A DNA stretch of 63,921 bases from an uncultured Lachnospiraceae bacterium (GCA_910585635.1 CAJUFE010000024.1:1-63921), one strand, 5' to 3'. Positions 53,537-61,814 are shown, counted from the first letter of the stretch. The notes: generated by a model from the letters alone, not told the origin. Numbers and translations: made by a program.

Positions 53537-54256
53537 ATGAAGAAAAGGATCGGACAGGACAGAGGACAGGACCATCACCATCCTACGGCAGCTGTCTCCC
53601 TGCGGCAGATGGCAGACCGGCTGGCGGGACTTTCCACGGCCCAGTGGGGTCGGTATGCCTTCAGCCGGGAGCCTCTGGAGGGAAAGTTCACGCCGGAGCA
53701 GATGCGCGTGTATACCGAAAAGGCGGACGCCTGCGGGCGGCAGTGGGCGGACCGGATGGCGGCACAGTATGGGACCCGTACGCCCCGCCTCCTGGCCCAG
53801 GCCATGGGGCTTAAGGTGGAGGAGGCCCAAACGCCGGTGGGCGGCGGATTGGTCCTGTTCGCCCAGTTCGTCCAGCCGGATACGGTCACGATCTTTACGG
53901 ACTGCATCCAGAAGGCCGCCTCGATCCAGGAGGAGAGCGGCTGTCCGCTGCTCCTGCCGGACCGCTTAAGGGAGATCCTGTTGGGCCACGAGCTGTTCCA
54001 CGCCGTGGAGGAACGGTATCCCAAAGAGATCTACACCCGGACAGAGAAGATCCAGCTGTGGCGGAAGCCCTTCTCCAACCTCTCCTCCATCGCCTGCCTG
54101 TCCGAGATCGCCGCCATGGCCTTTGCCGCCAGGCTCCTAGATCTTACGGTCTCCCCCTATCTGCTGGACGTGCTGCTGGTCTATCCCTATGACCAGGCTG
54201 CGGCGACAGGGCTTTATGAGGAGATCTGCTCCCTGGCGGAGTGTGTGCCTTCTTAG
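53537..54256 (+). CDS. Putative zinc metallopeptidase-like protein of unknown function
   Basis: 239 residues, predicted soluble. An HExxH motif 'GHELFHAVEE' (H151, E152, H155) and a candidate third ligand E190 in 'CLSEIAAMAFA' resemble gluzincin-like or ImmA-type folds. 'PVGGGLVLFAQFV' and 'VTIFTDCIQKAA' before it look like the substrate-edge strands of such folds. I do not recognise the family. It is the fourth gene of the yiaK-like operon, which is an unusual setting for a protease. The alternative is a metal-dependent hydrolase or lyase working on the pathway substrate. Confidence 0.72.
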   Translation: MKKRIGQDRGQDHHHPTAAVSLRQMADRLAGLSTAQWGRYAFSREPLEGKFTPEQMRVYTEKADACGRQWADRMAAQYGTRTPRLLAQAMGLKVEEAQTPVGGGLVLFAQFVQPDTVTIFTDCIQKAASIQEESGCPLLLPDRLREILLGHELFHAVEERYPKEIYTRTEKIQLWRKPFSNLSSIACLSEIAAMAFAARLLDLTVSPYLLDVLLVYPYDQAAATGLYEEICSLAECVPS

Positions 54257-54473
54257 CGGATGGGCCTGTCCAGCCGGCGCCGCGCGCTCGCTAAACCTCC
54301 ATGCGCCCGGCCAGCAGACATCCCACTACACAGAACAGCCTGGCGGGCGTATTTGGCTCTACGCTCTGCTCCGGTCGTTGCTAAACGTGTGCCACCGGCA
54401 CACAGCAACCCTGAACGCAGGCCGCCTATCCGGCGGCAAAACTTCATAGTAACGATCGGCATAGGCGTAAAAA

Positions 54474-54523
54474 GTGACCCGATAAAAAATGTAACCCGAT
54501 AAACATGTAACCTGATAAAATAT
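54474..54523 (+). repeat. Three short direct repeats upstream of the YiaL-like gene
   Basis: 'gtgacccgataaaaaat', 'gtaacccgataaacat' and 'gtaacctgataaaatat' in tandem, followed by an AT-rich region and the YiaL ribosome site. They could be regulator sites or promoter pieces. The 54257-54473 part of this gap has GC-rich repetitive sequence but no gene. Confidence 0.6.
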
Positions 54524-54556
54524 ATGTGTTATCGATCAACACGGAAAGGAACGATC

Positions 54557-55030
54557 ATGTGGACAACATCGATCGCCCAGGCAGCCGGACAAGCAGAGGA
54601 CTTTGCACGGCTCCGGGCTCGTTTTGAAAAGGCGTTTTCTTTCCTGCAGGAGACCGATCTTCTGGCTCTCCCGACAGGAAAGGTGATCATCGACCAGGAC
54701 CTGGTCTTTGCAGATGTACAGTGTTATACCACCATGGCTCCGGAGGAGTGTCCTTTTGAGAGCCACCGGGCATATTTTGACCTACAATATGTCGCCCAGG
54801 GGGAGGAGCTCTTCCAGGTGGCGCCGGTGTCGGAGCTGACCCCCTCTATGGACTATGATCCCCAGAGGGACCTGCTCTTTTATAGAGAGCCGGCCGGGAG
54901 CAGCCAGCTTTTGCTGCGGGGCGGGGACTTTGCCATCGTCTCGCCCCAAGAGGGCCATGCTCCCAGGCGCATGACAGCTGGCGGGCCATGCCAGGTGAAG
55001 AAGATCGTGGTCAAGGTCAAGATCGGATGA
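54557..55030 (+). CDS. yiaL: YhcH/YjgK/YiaL family protein
   Basis: 157 residues of the DUF386 cupin-like family. 'HRAYFDLQYVAQGEELFQVA', 'DYDPQRDLLFY' and 'GDFAIVSPQEGHAPRRM' are the family motifs, and the likely metal-binding His/Glu residues are present. YiaL and NanQ-type relatives act as sugar anomerases or mutarotases in sugar-acid catabolism. Start fixed by AAAGGAACG 7 bases before the ATG. Its presence at the far end of an operon that starts with yiaK supports a diketogulonate-like pathway. Confidence 0.88.
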   Translation: MWTTSIAQAAGQAEDFARLRARFEKAFSFLQETDLLALPTGKVIIDQDLVFADVQCYTTMAPEECPFESHRAYFDLQYVAQGEELFQVAPVSELTPSMDYDPQRDLLFYREPAGSSQLLLRGGDFAIVSPQEGHAPRRMTAGGPCQVKKIVVKVKIG

Positions 55031-55208
55031 ACAGGCTGATCAAGGCCGGATCAGCAGGCTGGCCAAGGTCGGATCAGCAGGCTGGTCAAGGCCGGATCAG
55101 CAGGCTGGCCAAGGTCGGATCAGCAGGCTGGTCAAGGCCGGATCAGCGGGCTGGTCAAAGTTGGATGAACAGACTGGTCAAGGTCGGATCAGCAGGCTGG
55201 CCAAGGGT
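55025..55208. repeat. 23-bp tandem repeat, eight copies
   Basis: Eight head-to-tail units of 23 bp ('ggatcagcaggctggccaag' + 'gtc' with C/T alternation). Units alternate 'ggccaaggtc' and 'ggtcaaggcc', giving a 46-bp higher-order period. The array starts in the last codons of the YiaL-like gene and runs into 'agggtccgct', the first box of family A repeats. Confidence 0.9.
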
Positions 55209-55211
55209 CCG

Positions 55212-55901
55212 CTATAAAGATCTGCCACCGAACAAGCGCCTTCCACCCTTCCCCCTCTTTTGATGGTCCTCCTCGATCTTCTGCTTCCATTCTGCGCCCA
55301 CCGCGGCGCAGGAGGGGGCCATCCGCATACAGCTCAAGGTGTCCGATACCACCTGATAATTCAGCTCCACGCCCCGGCTGTCATTTTCAAAGGTCACCGA
55401 CCGGTCGGGGGCGATGCCGAACCTGCCGCCCTCTGCCACAGCGTCCATATTAGCGCCTAAGAAGATGAAATCCCATCCATACTTTTCCTTCTGCCGCCCG
55501 ATCATCTCCCGGATCCGCTCATAGGTATATTCCCGGCTGGCATTCTCCAGGCCGTCGGTGGTGATGACGAAGATCACCTTCTCCGCCCGCGCCCTTTCCG
55601 GCAGGTACTTCTGCCTGCTCCCCACATTGTGGATGGTCCGGCCCACCGCGTCCAAGAGGGCCGTGCAGCCTCTGGCATAGTACTCCTTGGCGGTCAGGGG
55701 CTTTACCTTTTGGATCGGGCAGCGGTCATGGATCAGCTCATACCGCTCGTCGAACAGCACCGTGGTGACCATTGCCTGGCCCGCCTGCTTTTTCTGCCGC
55801 TGGAGCATAGAATTGAACCCCCCGATCGTGTCCCTCTCCAGCCCCGCCATGGAACCGCTCCTGTCTAAGATAAATACCAATTCCGTCAAACCCTTTTTCA
55901 T
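55212..55901 (-). CDS. VWA (von Willebrand factor A) domain protein
   Basis: 229 residues, cytoplasmic. The MIDAS metal site is complete: D13-x-S15-x-S17 ('DRSGSM'), Thr in 'GCTALLDAVG', and Asp in 'TTDGLEN'. The domain fills nearly the whole protein, leaving a short basic tail ('KRGKGGRRLFGGRS'). It lies 153 bases downstream of the macro-HTH gene, same strand, so a two-gene unit is likely. VWA proteins of this type act as assembly or signalling partners in bacteria; the role here is unknown. Confidence 0.88.
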   Translation of the reverse strand: MKKGLTELVFILDRSGSMAGLERDTIGGFNSMLQRQKKQAGQAMVTTVLFDERYELIHDRCPIQKVKPLTAKEYYARGCTALLDAVGRTIHNVGSRQKYLPERARAEKVIFVITTDGLENASREYTYERIREMIGRQKEKYGWDFIFLGANMDAVAEGGRFGIAPDRSVTFENDSRGVELNYQVVSDTLSCMRMAPSCAAVGAEWKQKIEEDHQKRGKGGRRLFGGRSL

Positions 55902-56054
55902 CGTGATATCCCCTTTCTGTTATTTTGATCTACTTGCTCTGTATCCTCTCTGTTGTGAGCATAGTATATAACAGATCTGGGGGGATATGGTCGCTTGGGA
56001 AGCGACATTTTTGTGGTGAGCTGATCTGTATTACATGCCCCCATTCTTTTTTTC

Positions 56055-57497
56055 TCACCCACCGCCCAAAAGCGGCAGCTGATAGCTGAACAAAACCTCA
56101 TTGATCTCAAAGATATCGTACCGTCTGTTCTCGATAAAATAGGAGAGGATGATATCCGACCGGGAGCTGTTGGAAAAGGCATAGCCAGCTTTCATGAGCA
56201 GGTCCCGGGTCTCGTCTAAGGACAGCTCCAGGGCCACCGCGAAAGCCAGGACCGTTTTTTTGGTGGGCATATGGTCCGGGTCGTTCCGGATCTTCGAGAA
56301 CAGGCGGCGGTCGATGTTGGCTTTTCGGTAGACCACCGAGTCCTTTAACCCCCGCTCGTCGATCAGCCGCAGGAGCATCTGGGAAAAGGTCTCGTTCACG
56401 TTCTTTAACAAATCCTCCAGCCGCCTGTCCCGGACCGTACATGGACGGACCTGGGACTGGCCCTGGAACTGCGACGGGGCATAAGGCTGGCCCTGGGGCC
56501 GCGATTGGACAGGGGACTGGCTCTGGGGCTGCGACTGGAAGCGGGCCGGGGACTGGCTCCGGGGTCTTGCATTTGCCTGAGTACGGGTCTGGGCGCAGGA
56601 AAGAGTCTGGGTATCATCAAGAGCGGAGGCTCTGGGCGGAACCGGAGGCGATGCCTTGAAAAATGCCGGCGGCATGGGCGCAGGTGTCTTTGCAGCGGAC
56701 GGCGGGATAGGGGCGGATGGCATTGGGGGTGCTGTCGGTGCAGGCAGGATCGGCGGCACAGATGACCCGGACGGAGCTCCTGCCAATCTTTTCCCACGCA
56801 TCGGAGGCCGGTCCTCCGACCAGCCATCACACAACTGTTCCGACAGTACCGTCTCGTCAAAGTCCAGATCATCCAGATGCTCCAAATGGTCCAGCTGCAC
56901 CGCCGCACTGCCATAGCCCTCCCGGTCTTCAGTTAAGTCTACCGGACTGCCAGTCTCCTCCCGCTCCTCCACATAATGATCGTCTATGTATTCCCGGACC
57001 GAGGCGGACAGCTTCCGGCCGATGGCGATGGAGTCCCGGTCATAGAACACCAGATATACATCCATGTCCGTTTCCATCAGGAAGCTCCCGATCGCCGCCA
57101 CCGCGATCTTCACCGCCTCCTTTTTCGGGAACCCGTAAAAGCCCGCCGAGAGCAGCGGGAAGGCGATGGACTCCAGCTGATGGGCCTTGGCGATCGACAG
57201 CGCGGACCGATAGGCGCTGGCCAGCTTCTCCCGCTCTCCCCCCATACCGCCCCACCATCTGGGACAGACCGCATGGATGATGTAGCGGGCCGGGAGGGCA
57301 AAGCCCTCGGTGATCACCGCCTTCCCCTCCTCACAGTAGCCTAAAGACCTGCAGGCTCTGGTCAGCGCCTCCTCTCCGGCTCCCAAAAACACGGCCCTGC
57401 TGGTCCCCCGCCCCTGCCGCAGGCCCTTGTTCGAAGGGTTCACGATCGCGTCAACGTTCATTTTTGTCAGGTCGTTCCGCACAAATGATAATGGCAT
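56055..57497 (-). CDS. Macro domain protein with Pro/Gln-rich linker and C-terminal HTH-like domain
   Basis: 480 residues. The N-terminal macro domain (about 1-145) has 'VDAIVNPSNKGLRQGRGTSR', 'YIIHAVCPRWWGG' and 'LLSAGFYGFPKKEA', the ADP-ribose-binding loops. An acidic spacer follows, then a Pro/Ser/Gln low-complexity linker (about 240-380). The C-terminal helical domain ('MLLRLIDERGLKDSVVYRKA', 'RRLFSKIRNDP') looks like an XRE-type HTH. It may read ADP-ribose or a derivative and act on DNA or on partner proteins such as the adjacent VWA protein. The start at 57497 has AAGGCGGG upstream; the longer frame has no support. Confidence 0.85.
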   Translation of the reverse strand: MPLSFVRNDLTKMNVDAIVNPSNKGLRQGRGTSRAVFLGAGEEALTRACRSLGYCEEGKAVITEGFALPARYIIHAVCPRWWGGMGGEREKLASAYRSALSIAKAHQLESIAFPLLSAGFYGFPKKEAVKIAVAAIGSFLMETDMDVYLVFYDRDSIAIGRKLSASVREYIDDHYVEEREETGSPVDLTEDREGYGSAAVQLDHLEHLDDLDFDETVLSEQLCDGWSEDRPPMRGKRLAGAPSGSSVPPILPAPTAPPMPSAPIPPSAAKTPAPMPPAFFKASPPVPPRASALDDTQTLSCAQTRTQANARPRSQSPARFQSQPQSQSPVQSRPQGQPYAPSQFQGQSQVRPCTVRDRRLEDLLKNVNETFSQMLLRLIDERGLKDSVVYRKANIDRRLFSKIRNDPDHMPTKKTVLAFAVALELSLDETRDLLMKAGYAFSNSSRSDIILSYFIENRRYDIFEINEVLFSYQLPLLGGG

Positions 57498-57643
57498 GCT
57501 CTTTCCCGCCTTCCTTAAAACATGGAACAAAAAACTATGGCATCGCATGGACACCATAGTCTCGTCTGCTTTTTTTATCCTATCATAAGGCATCGGAGCG
57601 GTCAAGAGGGGCCACAAAAGGCTTTTGACCGGCTAAAGTAGCC

Positions 57644-57840
57644 GTTACCTTTCACAGGTTGGTCAAGGGTCCGCTCCGGGAGGGACCTGGCACAACGTCA
57701 CCGCGCTCTCGCTCCATGAGGAACGTAGCGGACGCTAAGCTCGAAAAGACCTCGCTAAGCGCCGACGTTCCTCAAGGGGTTCCTTTTGTGCCAGGACCCT
57801 CCCTCCGCTACTTTAGTTGGCGTGGGGGTGAAAACCTGCC
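57644..57840 (+). repeat. Family A dispersed repeat, copy A6 (complete)
   Basis: Ends GTTACCTTTCACA and GTGGGGGTGAAAAC are weakly inverted. Outer arms 'ggagggacctggcacaa' and 'ttgtgccaggaccctcc' pair over 17 bp with one mismatch. The inner arms 'aggaacgtagcggacgct' / 'agcgccgacgttcct' pair too. Located upstream of the macro-HTH gene. No gene is visible in 57498-57866. Confidence 0.85.
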
Positions 57841-57866
57841 GTCACGTTTCACAGGTGGATCAGGCT

Positions 57867-58289
57867 TTATCGTAATAGCGGCATACTCCCAGTCAGCTTA
57901 TTGACCTTTTTCTTTGGACCGCAGATCGCAACGCCAAGATATCGCAGGGTATTTTCTGGAACACGGCCCATCTTGTCGATGAACTCGTCATAGGCCTTGC
58001 AGCCCTGGGCCAGATCAGAGAAGTCCACCACCGTCAGATCCTGAAAGTCGGGCTGATAGAGTTTTTCCCGTATCTGCTTGATGACCTCCGATGGACCGCC
58101 CAGGATCGGCACAGGAGATCCGATGATGCCAAGATGTTTGTTGCCGCTTTGGTCGGTCACGTCAGCCCCTACCGCCTCCGGCATTTTCTTTCCCAGGGTG
58201 ATCCCCATGATCGCCGCCGTATTGACCATGATCCCCAGCGGCAGGCTCTCATCGATCACCATGACGCACTTTTCATTTTGCCAGTCCAT
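57867..58289 (-). CDS. DUF2000 family protein
   Basis: 140 residues. It opens with 'KCVMVIDESLPLGIMVNTAA' and 'MGITLGKKMPEAVG', the usual start of the family, and later has 'DLAQGCKAYDEF'. A small soluble protein, proposed to be a peptidyl-tRNA-hydrolase-2-like fold; function not established. The start overlaps the last codons of the EamA gene, so it is translated with the transporter and AraC regulator. Confidence 0.88.
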   Translation of the reverse strand: MDWQNEKCVMVIDESLPLGIMVNTAAIMGITLGKKMPEAVGADVTDQSGNKHLGIIGSPVPILGGPSEVIKQIREKLYQPDFQDLTVVDFSDLAQGCKAYDEFIDKMGRVPENTLRYLGVAICGPKKKVNKLTGSMPLLR

Positions 58290-59187
58290 TTTGCTTTGCC
58301 TCTTTTCTCAAAAAAAGTCTGCTCTCCGACAGGAACAGGCCCGCCAGCGTCAGGACCGTCCCAACACCGGCCAGGGCGGTGATCTTCTCATGGAGGATGG
58401 CCACAGAAGTCACCACCGTGATCACGGGGACCATGTAGATGTAAACGCTTGTTTTCACGGCTCCCAGCGCCTTGACCGCGAGATTCCAGGTGACAAAGCA
58501 CAGGGCCGATGCGCCCAGCCCCAAAAACAGGATGTTGGACAGGACCACAGGATCGGCGAACCTTGTTAGATCTAGCTTAGGATCGAACAGAAAAAGTGTC
58601 GGGAGCATAAACAGGATGCCATAGCCGAACACCCGACGGGTGGTGAGGATCGTGTGGTAGCCGTAACCGCTGATCTTCTTTGTCAGCACAGAATAACAGG
58701 CCCAGATCAGCGCGGCCAGCAGCGCCAGCAGATCCCCGGTGGGGTTTAGCTCCAGCTTGGAGCCGCCCCAGCTAATGAGAGCGATCCCAGCCATCGCAAC
58801 AGCAAAGCCAATGAAAAAACTGGCGCGGGGCTTTTCCCCTTTCAGGAACAGGTGGGATAGGATCGCCGTGAAAAACGGGGCTACGGAGATGATCACCCCC
58901 ACATTGGAGGCCATTGTATAGGTGAGCGCGATATTTTCCAGCAGATAGTAAAGACATATCCCGCATAGGCCCGCCGCGGCAAAGGTCAACTCCTGCTGGC
59001 GGTCCGTCCCCTTTAAGCGGCGGGGATAGACCAGCAGCAGGGCCAGCGATCCCATGACAAAGCGGAAAAAGAGTATCTCCACCGGCTGGAAGTCCGCCAG
59101 CAAGATCTTAGTGGAGATAAAGGTCGTTCCCCAAATGATGACCGTGAGCAGGGCGGAGAAATGCCCCGCTGTACTTTTACCCTTCAT
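58273..59187 (-). CDS. DMT superfamily EamA-type transporter
   Basis: 304 residues, about ten membrane spans in two EamA repeats ('FSALLTVIIWGTTFISTKIL' and 'LLALLAALIWACYSVLTKKI'). Typical length for a metabolite exporter; substrate unknown. It overlaps the DUF2000 gene by 17 bases and the AraC gene by 11, so the three form one unit controlled by the AraC protein. Confidence 0.92.
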   Translation of the reverse strand: MKGKSTAGHFSALLTVIIWGTTFISTKILLADFQPVEILFFRFVMGSLALLLVYPRRLKGTDRQQELTFAAAGLCGICLYYLLENIALTYTMASNVGVIISVAPFFTAILSHLFLKGEKPRASFFIGFAVAMAGIALISWGGSKLELNPTGDLLALLAALIWACYSVLTKKISGYGYHTILTTRRVFGYGILFMLPTLFLFDPKLDLTRFADPVVLSNILFLGLGASALCFVTWNLAVKALGAVKTSVYIYMVPVITVVTSVAILHEKITALAGVGTVLTLAGLFLSESRLFLRKEAKQNGLAK

Positions 59188-60013
59188 GCGGCATTTCCTC
59201 CATATCCTTGGATATGTCCCGATAGATACCAGGGGTCAGCCCGATAAATCGCTTGAACTGATCGGTAAAATGGCTCTGATCGTAAAAACCGGTCTGCAGT
59301 GCCGCCTGGGCGGGGGAAACTCCCTGCTCCAACAGCTTTTTGGCCTTGCCGATACGGATGTTTTCCAGATAACGGTATGGCGTAACGCCCTTTGAGCGGG
59401 CAAAGGCCCGGAGCAGGGTGGATCGGCTCGATCCGGCAAAACGGCAGATCTGATCCAGATAGATCCGCTCAGCATAGTGCTGTTCCATAAAAGCGCAGGC
59501 TTTTTCGATCTCCTCCCGGCACTCCGGGATGCAGCTTTCAAAGGGCTGGCCGTATCGCTGGATCAGCAGAGAGAGCAGGAACAGCAGATCCTCCTCTTTT
59601 CCGGATCCATCGGATCCTTTCATCACCGACTCATGGAGGGAGCGCAGATAGCAGGCGATCTCTCCATCGGAAAGTACATTGTGAGAAAATCCGGGCAGCT
59701 CCCGCCTGCCGGTGACCTCCTCTGCCAGATCCAGCATAACCTCCTTGGTGATGTTGAAGCCCCGATAGTCCAGCGTGCCTCCATCGCATTGGACACAGGC
59801 GTGATCGTCACCGGGGTTGAACAGGAGGACATCTCCCTTTGTTATGGTGTACTCCTGATCTTTGCAGGACAGGACACGCTCCCCGTCCTCTATGACCCCG
59901 ATCACATAGTACTCGTGGAAATGGTTCGGGAAGGGCTGTACGATGCCCTCAAACCGGTAAGCCTCTATGCGGAGTCCCTCATCGTAGACTACCGTTCGTA
60001 CTTCTTTTTTCAT
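59177..60013 (-). CDS. AraC family transcriptional regulator
   Basis: 278 residues. An N-terminal cupin-like effector domain ('PFPNHFHEYYVIGVIEDGER', 'GDVLLFNPGDDHAC') is followed by two C-terminal HTH motifs ('LDQICRFAGSSRSTLLRAFA', 'PAQAALQTGFYDQSHFTDQF'). Likely activates its own operon with the EamA exporter in response to a small molecule. A 127-bp gap to the radical SAM gene contains no gene. Confidence 0.92.
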   Translation of the reverse strand: MKKEVRTVVYDEGLRIEAYRFEGIVQPFPNHFHEYYVIGVIEDGERVLSCKDQEYTITKGDVLLFNPGDDHACVQCDGGTLDYRGFNITKEVMLDLAEEVTGRRELPGFSHNVLSDGEIACYLRSLHESVMKGSDGSGKEEDLLFLLSLLIQRYGQPFESCIPECREEIEKACAFMEQHYAERIYLDQICRFAGSSRSTLLRAFARSKGVTPYRYLENIRIGKAKKLLEQGVSPAQAALQTGFYDQSHFTDQFKRFIGLTPGIYRDISKDMEEMPHEG

Positions 60014-60140
60014 ACAGGGTACCTCCTTGTCCGTTCCATTATATCAGTCAAAGAGCGTGCTGGCTTGTAAAATATCTTCATTTTTTCCCATGACGCAGAA
60101 AACAGCGCGGGGAGTGGGGCGTCTGATCCGCAAAAGCTTC

Positions 60141-61076
60141 TTACAGATGCCGCAGATCAACGCGGTACTTCCGCAGATCATCTTCTTTTACGGTCTCGAT
60201 GATCTTATCAAGGGCCGCAGTAAGGGCTTCTTTATCCTCTGGCAGCGTTCCTTGGAACTGAAATGCATTGGACGCGCCTAAAGCGGCAAATCGGGTGGGG
60301 ATCTCCAGGTTTTCAAGCAACGTGCGGATCTCCTTGTATTTCTCGATCTCACTCTCCTCTTTCCAGTTGCCGCGCCCGATCTCCTGGTAAAGCTCCGAGT
60401 CCGGGTAGACCGTCAGCATATTGACGCCTATGCGCGTTGGGTGGAGCTGCGCACAAACGTCGGCCGTTGCCTTTGCACCGATCTCCCCACGGCCAGCGCC
60501 GGAAATGCCCGCCAGGTAAAAGAAGCTGTAGTGGATACCGGCTCGATCTAACCGCTGGCATTGTCCCACGATATCGGCGGCGGTATAGCCCTTATCCATA
60601 AACCGCAGGGCTTCATCATCGCCAGTTTCGATCCCGATCGTCAAACCGTCGTATCCGGCTCGATGGAGGGAGGCCAGTTCCTCATCCGACTTTAACGTGA
60701 TATCTGTGATCCGGGCAAAACATCCGATCGTTTTGATCGAGGGGACATATCGCCGGATCAGATCAGCGATCGCCGTGAGCCTTTCCGGTTTCAACACAAA
60801 CGGGTTGGCTCCGGTCAAAAAAGCCCGCTGGATGCGCTCCGGTCTGGGCGATCCCTGCAAGCGGGCCGTCAGCATGGATATGGGGTCTGTACTCCAAAGC
60901 TGGGCCTCCAGCAGATCGCTCTCGATATCCGCCAAAGGAGACATCCGGAATCTGAACGGCAGATCGTTATAGAGTGTACAAAATCGACACTTGTGGTGGG
61001 TACATCCTGCCGTTACTTCAAGTAGCAGTGAAGAAGCCTCGTAGGGAGGCCTCCATATGGTTCCCGTATAGTGCAT
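60141..61076 (-). CDS. Radical SAM protein
   Basis: 311 residues. 'EVTAGCTHHKCRFCTLY' carries the 4Fe-4S ligands as Cx4Cx2C, followed by 'FRMSPL'. Later 'GLTIGIETGDDEALRFMDKG' is a SAM-binding strand of the partial TIM barrel. This is the COG1032-like group, where the reaction is generally unknown. The start at 61076 has AAGGAGGG 7 bases upstream. It is divergent from the HxlR gene, which may regulate both. Confidence 0.88.
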   Translation of the reverse strand: MHYTGTIWRPPYEASSLLLEVTAGCTHHKCRFCTLYNDLPFRFRMSPLADIESDLLEAQLWSTDPISMLTARLQGSPRPERIQRAFLTGANPFVLKPERLTAIADLIRRYVPSIKTIGCFARITDITLKSDEELASLHRAGYDGLTIGIETGDDEALRFMDKGYTAADIVGQCQRLDRAGIHYSFFYLAGISGAGRGEIGAKATADVCAQLHPTRIGVNMLTVYPDSELYQEIGRGNWKEESEIEKYKEIRTLLENLEIPTRFAALGASNAFQFQGTLPEDKEALTAALDKIIETVKEDDLRKYRVDLRHL

Positions 61077-61145
61077 AACATTCCCTCCTTGCTTTTTTGC
61101 CATTATATCATGTCCTTCAGACATGCTCCCTCCGGGGGATCCACA

Positions 61146-61190
61146 CGGTCCGGCCGGTATCTTGTCCCGCTCTCGCGAGACACCGGACCG
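61146..61190. repeat. Inverted repeat in the radical SAM/HxlR divergent region
   Basis: 'cggtccgg' (61146-61153) and 'ccggaccg' (61183-61190) are perfect complements. They lie between two copies of 'attatatcatg' (61102-61112 and 61214-61224), which may be promoter or regulator sites. Confidence 0.5.
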
Positions 61191-61245
61191 GCGCTGATAT
61201 CATGTCTATCGGCATTATATCATGGTACACAGAAAATAAAAGTAC

Positions 61246-61264
61246 GGTACTTTTTTGTAGTACC
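61246..61264. promoter_or_regulatory. Candidate HxlR operator
   Basis: GGTACT (61246-61251) and AGTACC (61259-61264) form a perfect 6-bp dyad with a T-rich 7-base spacer. The overlapping 'AGTAC' at 61241 extends it. HxlR/YodB-type regulators use GTAC-containing palindromes, and this one lies 51 bases upstream of the HxlR start. Confidence 0.6.
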
Positions 61265-61314
61265 TTGCTTTTGTCATGGGGCAGCACTATACTATCATCA
61301 GGAGGTCATGGGAC

Positions 61315-61647
61315 ATGAAGAAAACAGAAGCCGCGATCCAACGCTGCAAAACGATGTCGACCCTTCAAAAGATCTTGGGCGGCAAGTGGAAACTGGAGAT
61401 CCTCTATTACATATCTTTTTGCGATATCCACAGATTTGGGGCATTGCGCCGCCAGCTTGGGGAGATCACCGAGTCATCCCTCACGAAACAGCTTCGGGAA
61501 TTAGAAGCGGATGGATTTTTGATCCGACATGATTTCAAAGAGATCCCGCCCAGGGTGGAATATACCCTGTCCGATCTGGGGCGGAGCTTTATGGAAGTTA
61601 TCGACTATATGAAGACCTGGGGAGAGCAGAACCTGCCGGATGGATGA
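61315..61647 (+). CDS. HxlR family transcriptional regulator
   Basis: 110 residues. A winged-helix DNA-binding domain fills the protein ('LGGKWKLEILYYISFCDIHR', 'GEITESSLTKQLRELEADGF', 'VEYTLSDLGRSFMEVI'). The single Cys in 'IQRCKTMS', just before the domain, is the position used for thiol sensing by relatives such as YodB. Start fixed by AGGAGG 9 bases upstream; the longer frame from 61276 lacks a site. Probably autoregulated through the GTAC dyad. Confidence 0.9.
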   Translation: MKKTEAAIQRCKTMSTLQKILGGKWKLEILYYISFCDIHRFGALRRQLGEITESSLTKQLRELEADGFLIRHDFKEIPPRVEYTLSDLGRSFMEVIDYMKTWGEQNLPDG

Positions 61648-61814
61648 TGCTATCCTAAAAAGGGGGTTGCCGCAAGATAGCCGCTATATACAAGACATGC
61701 GTCCTGACCTCATGGTCTGCACCCATACATCGTGTATAAGCTGCATTTTACGACAGCCCCTTAGCCGGTTTTCAGGCTTTTGTAGAAAACCAGTTCCCTT
61801 ATCGGTATCCGGGT

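Noticed and set aside
55025..55208. CRISPR-like array
   Set aside because: The 23-bp units abut directly with no spacers, and no cas genes are near.
54988..55263. 91-codon frame reading through the 23-bp array
   Set aside because: Consists of the repeat itself, with a start inside the YiaL-like gene.
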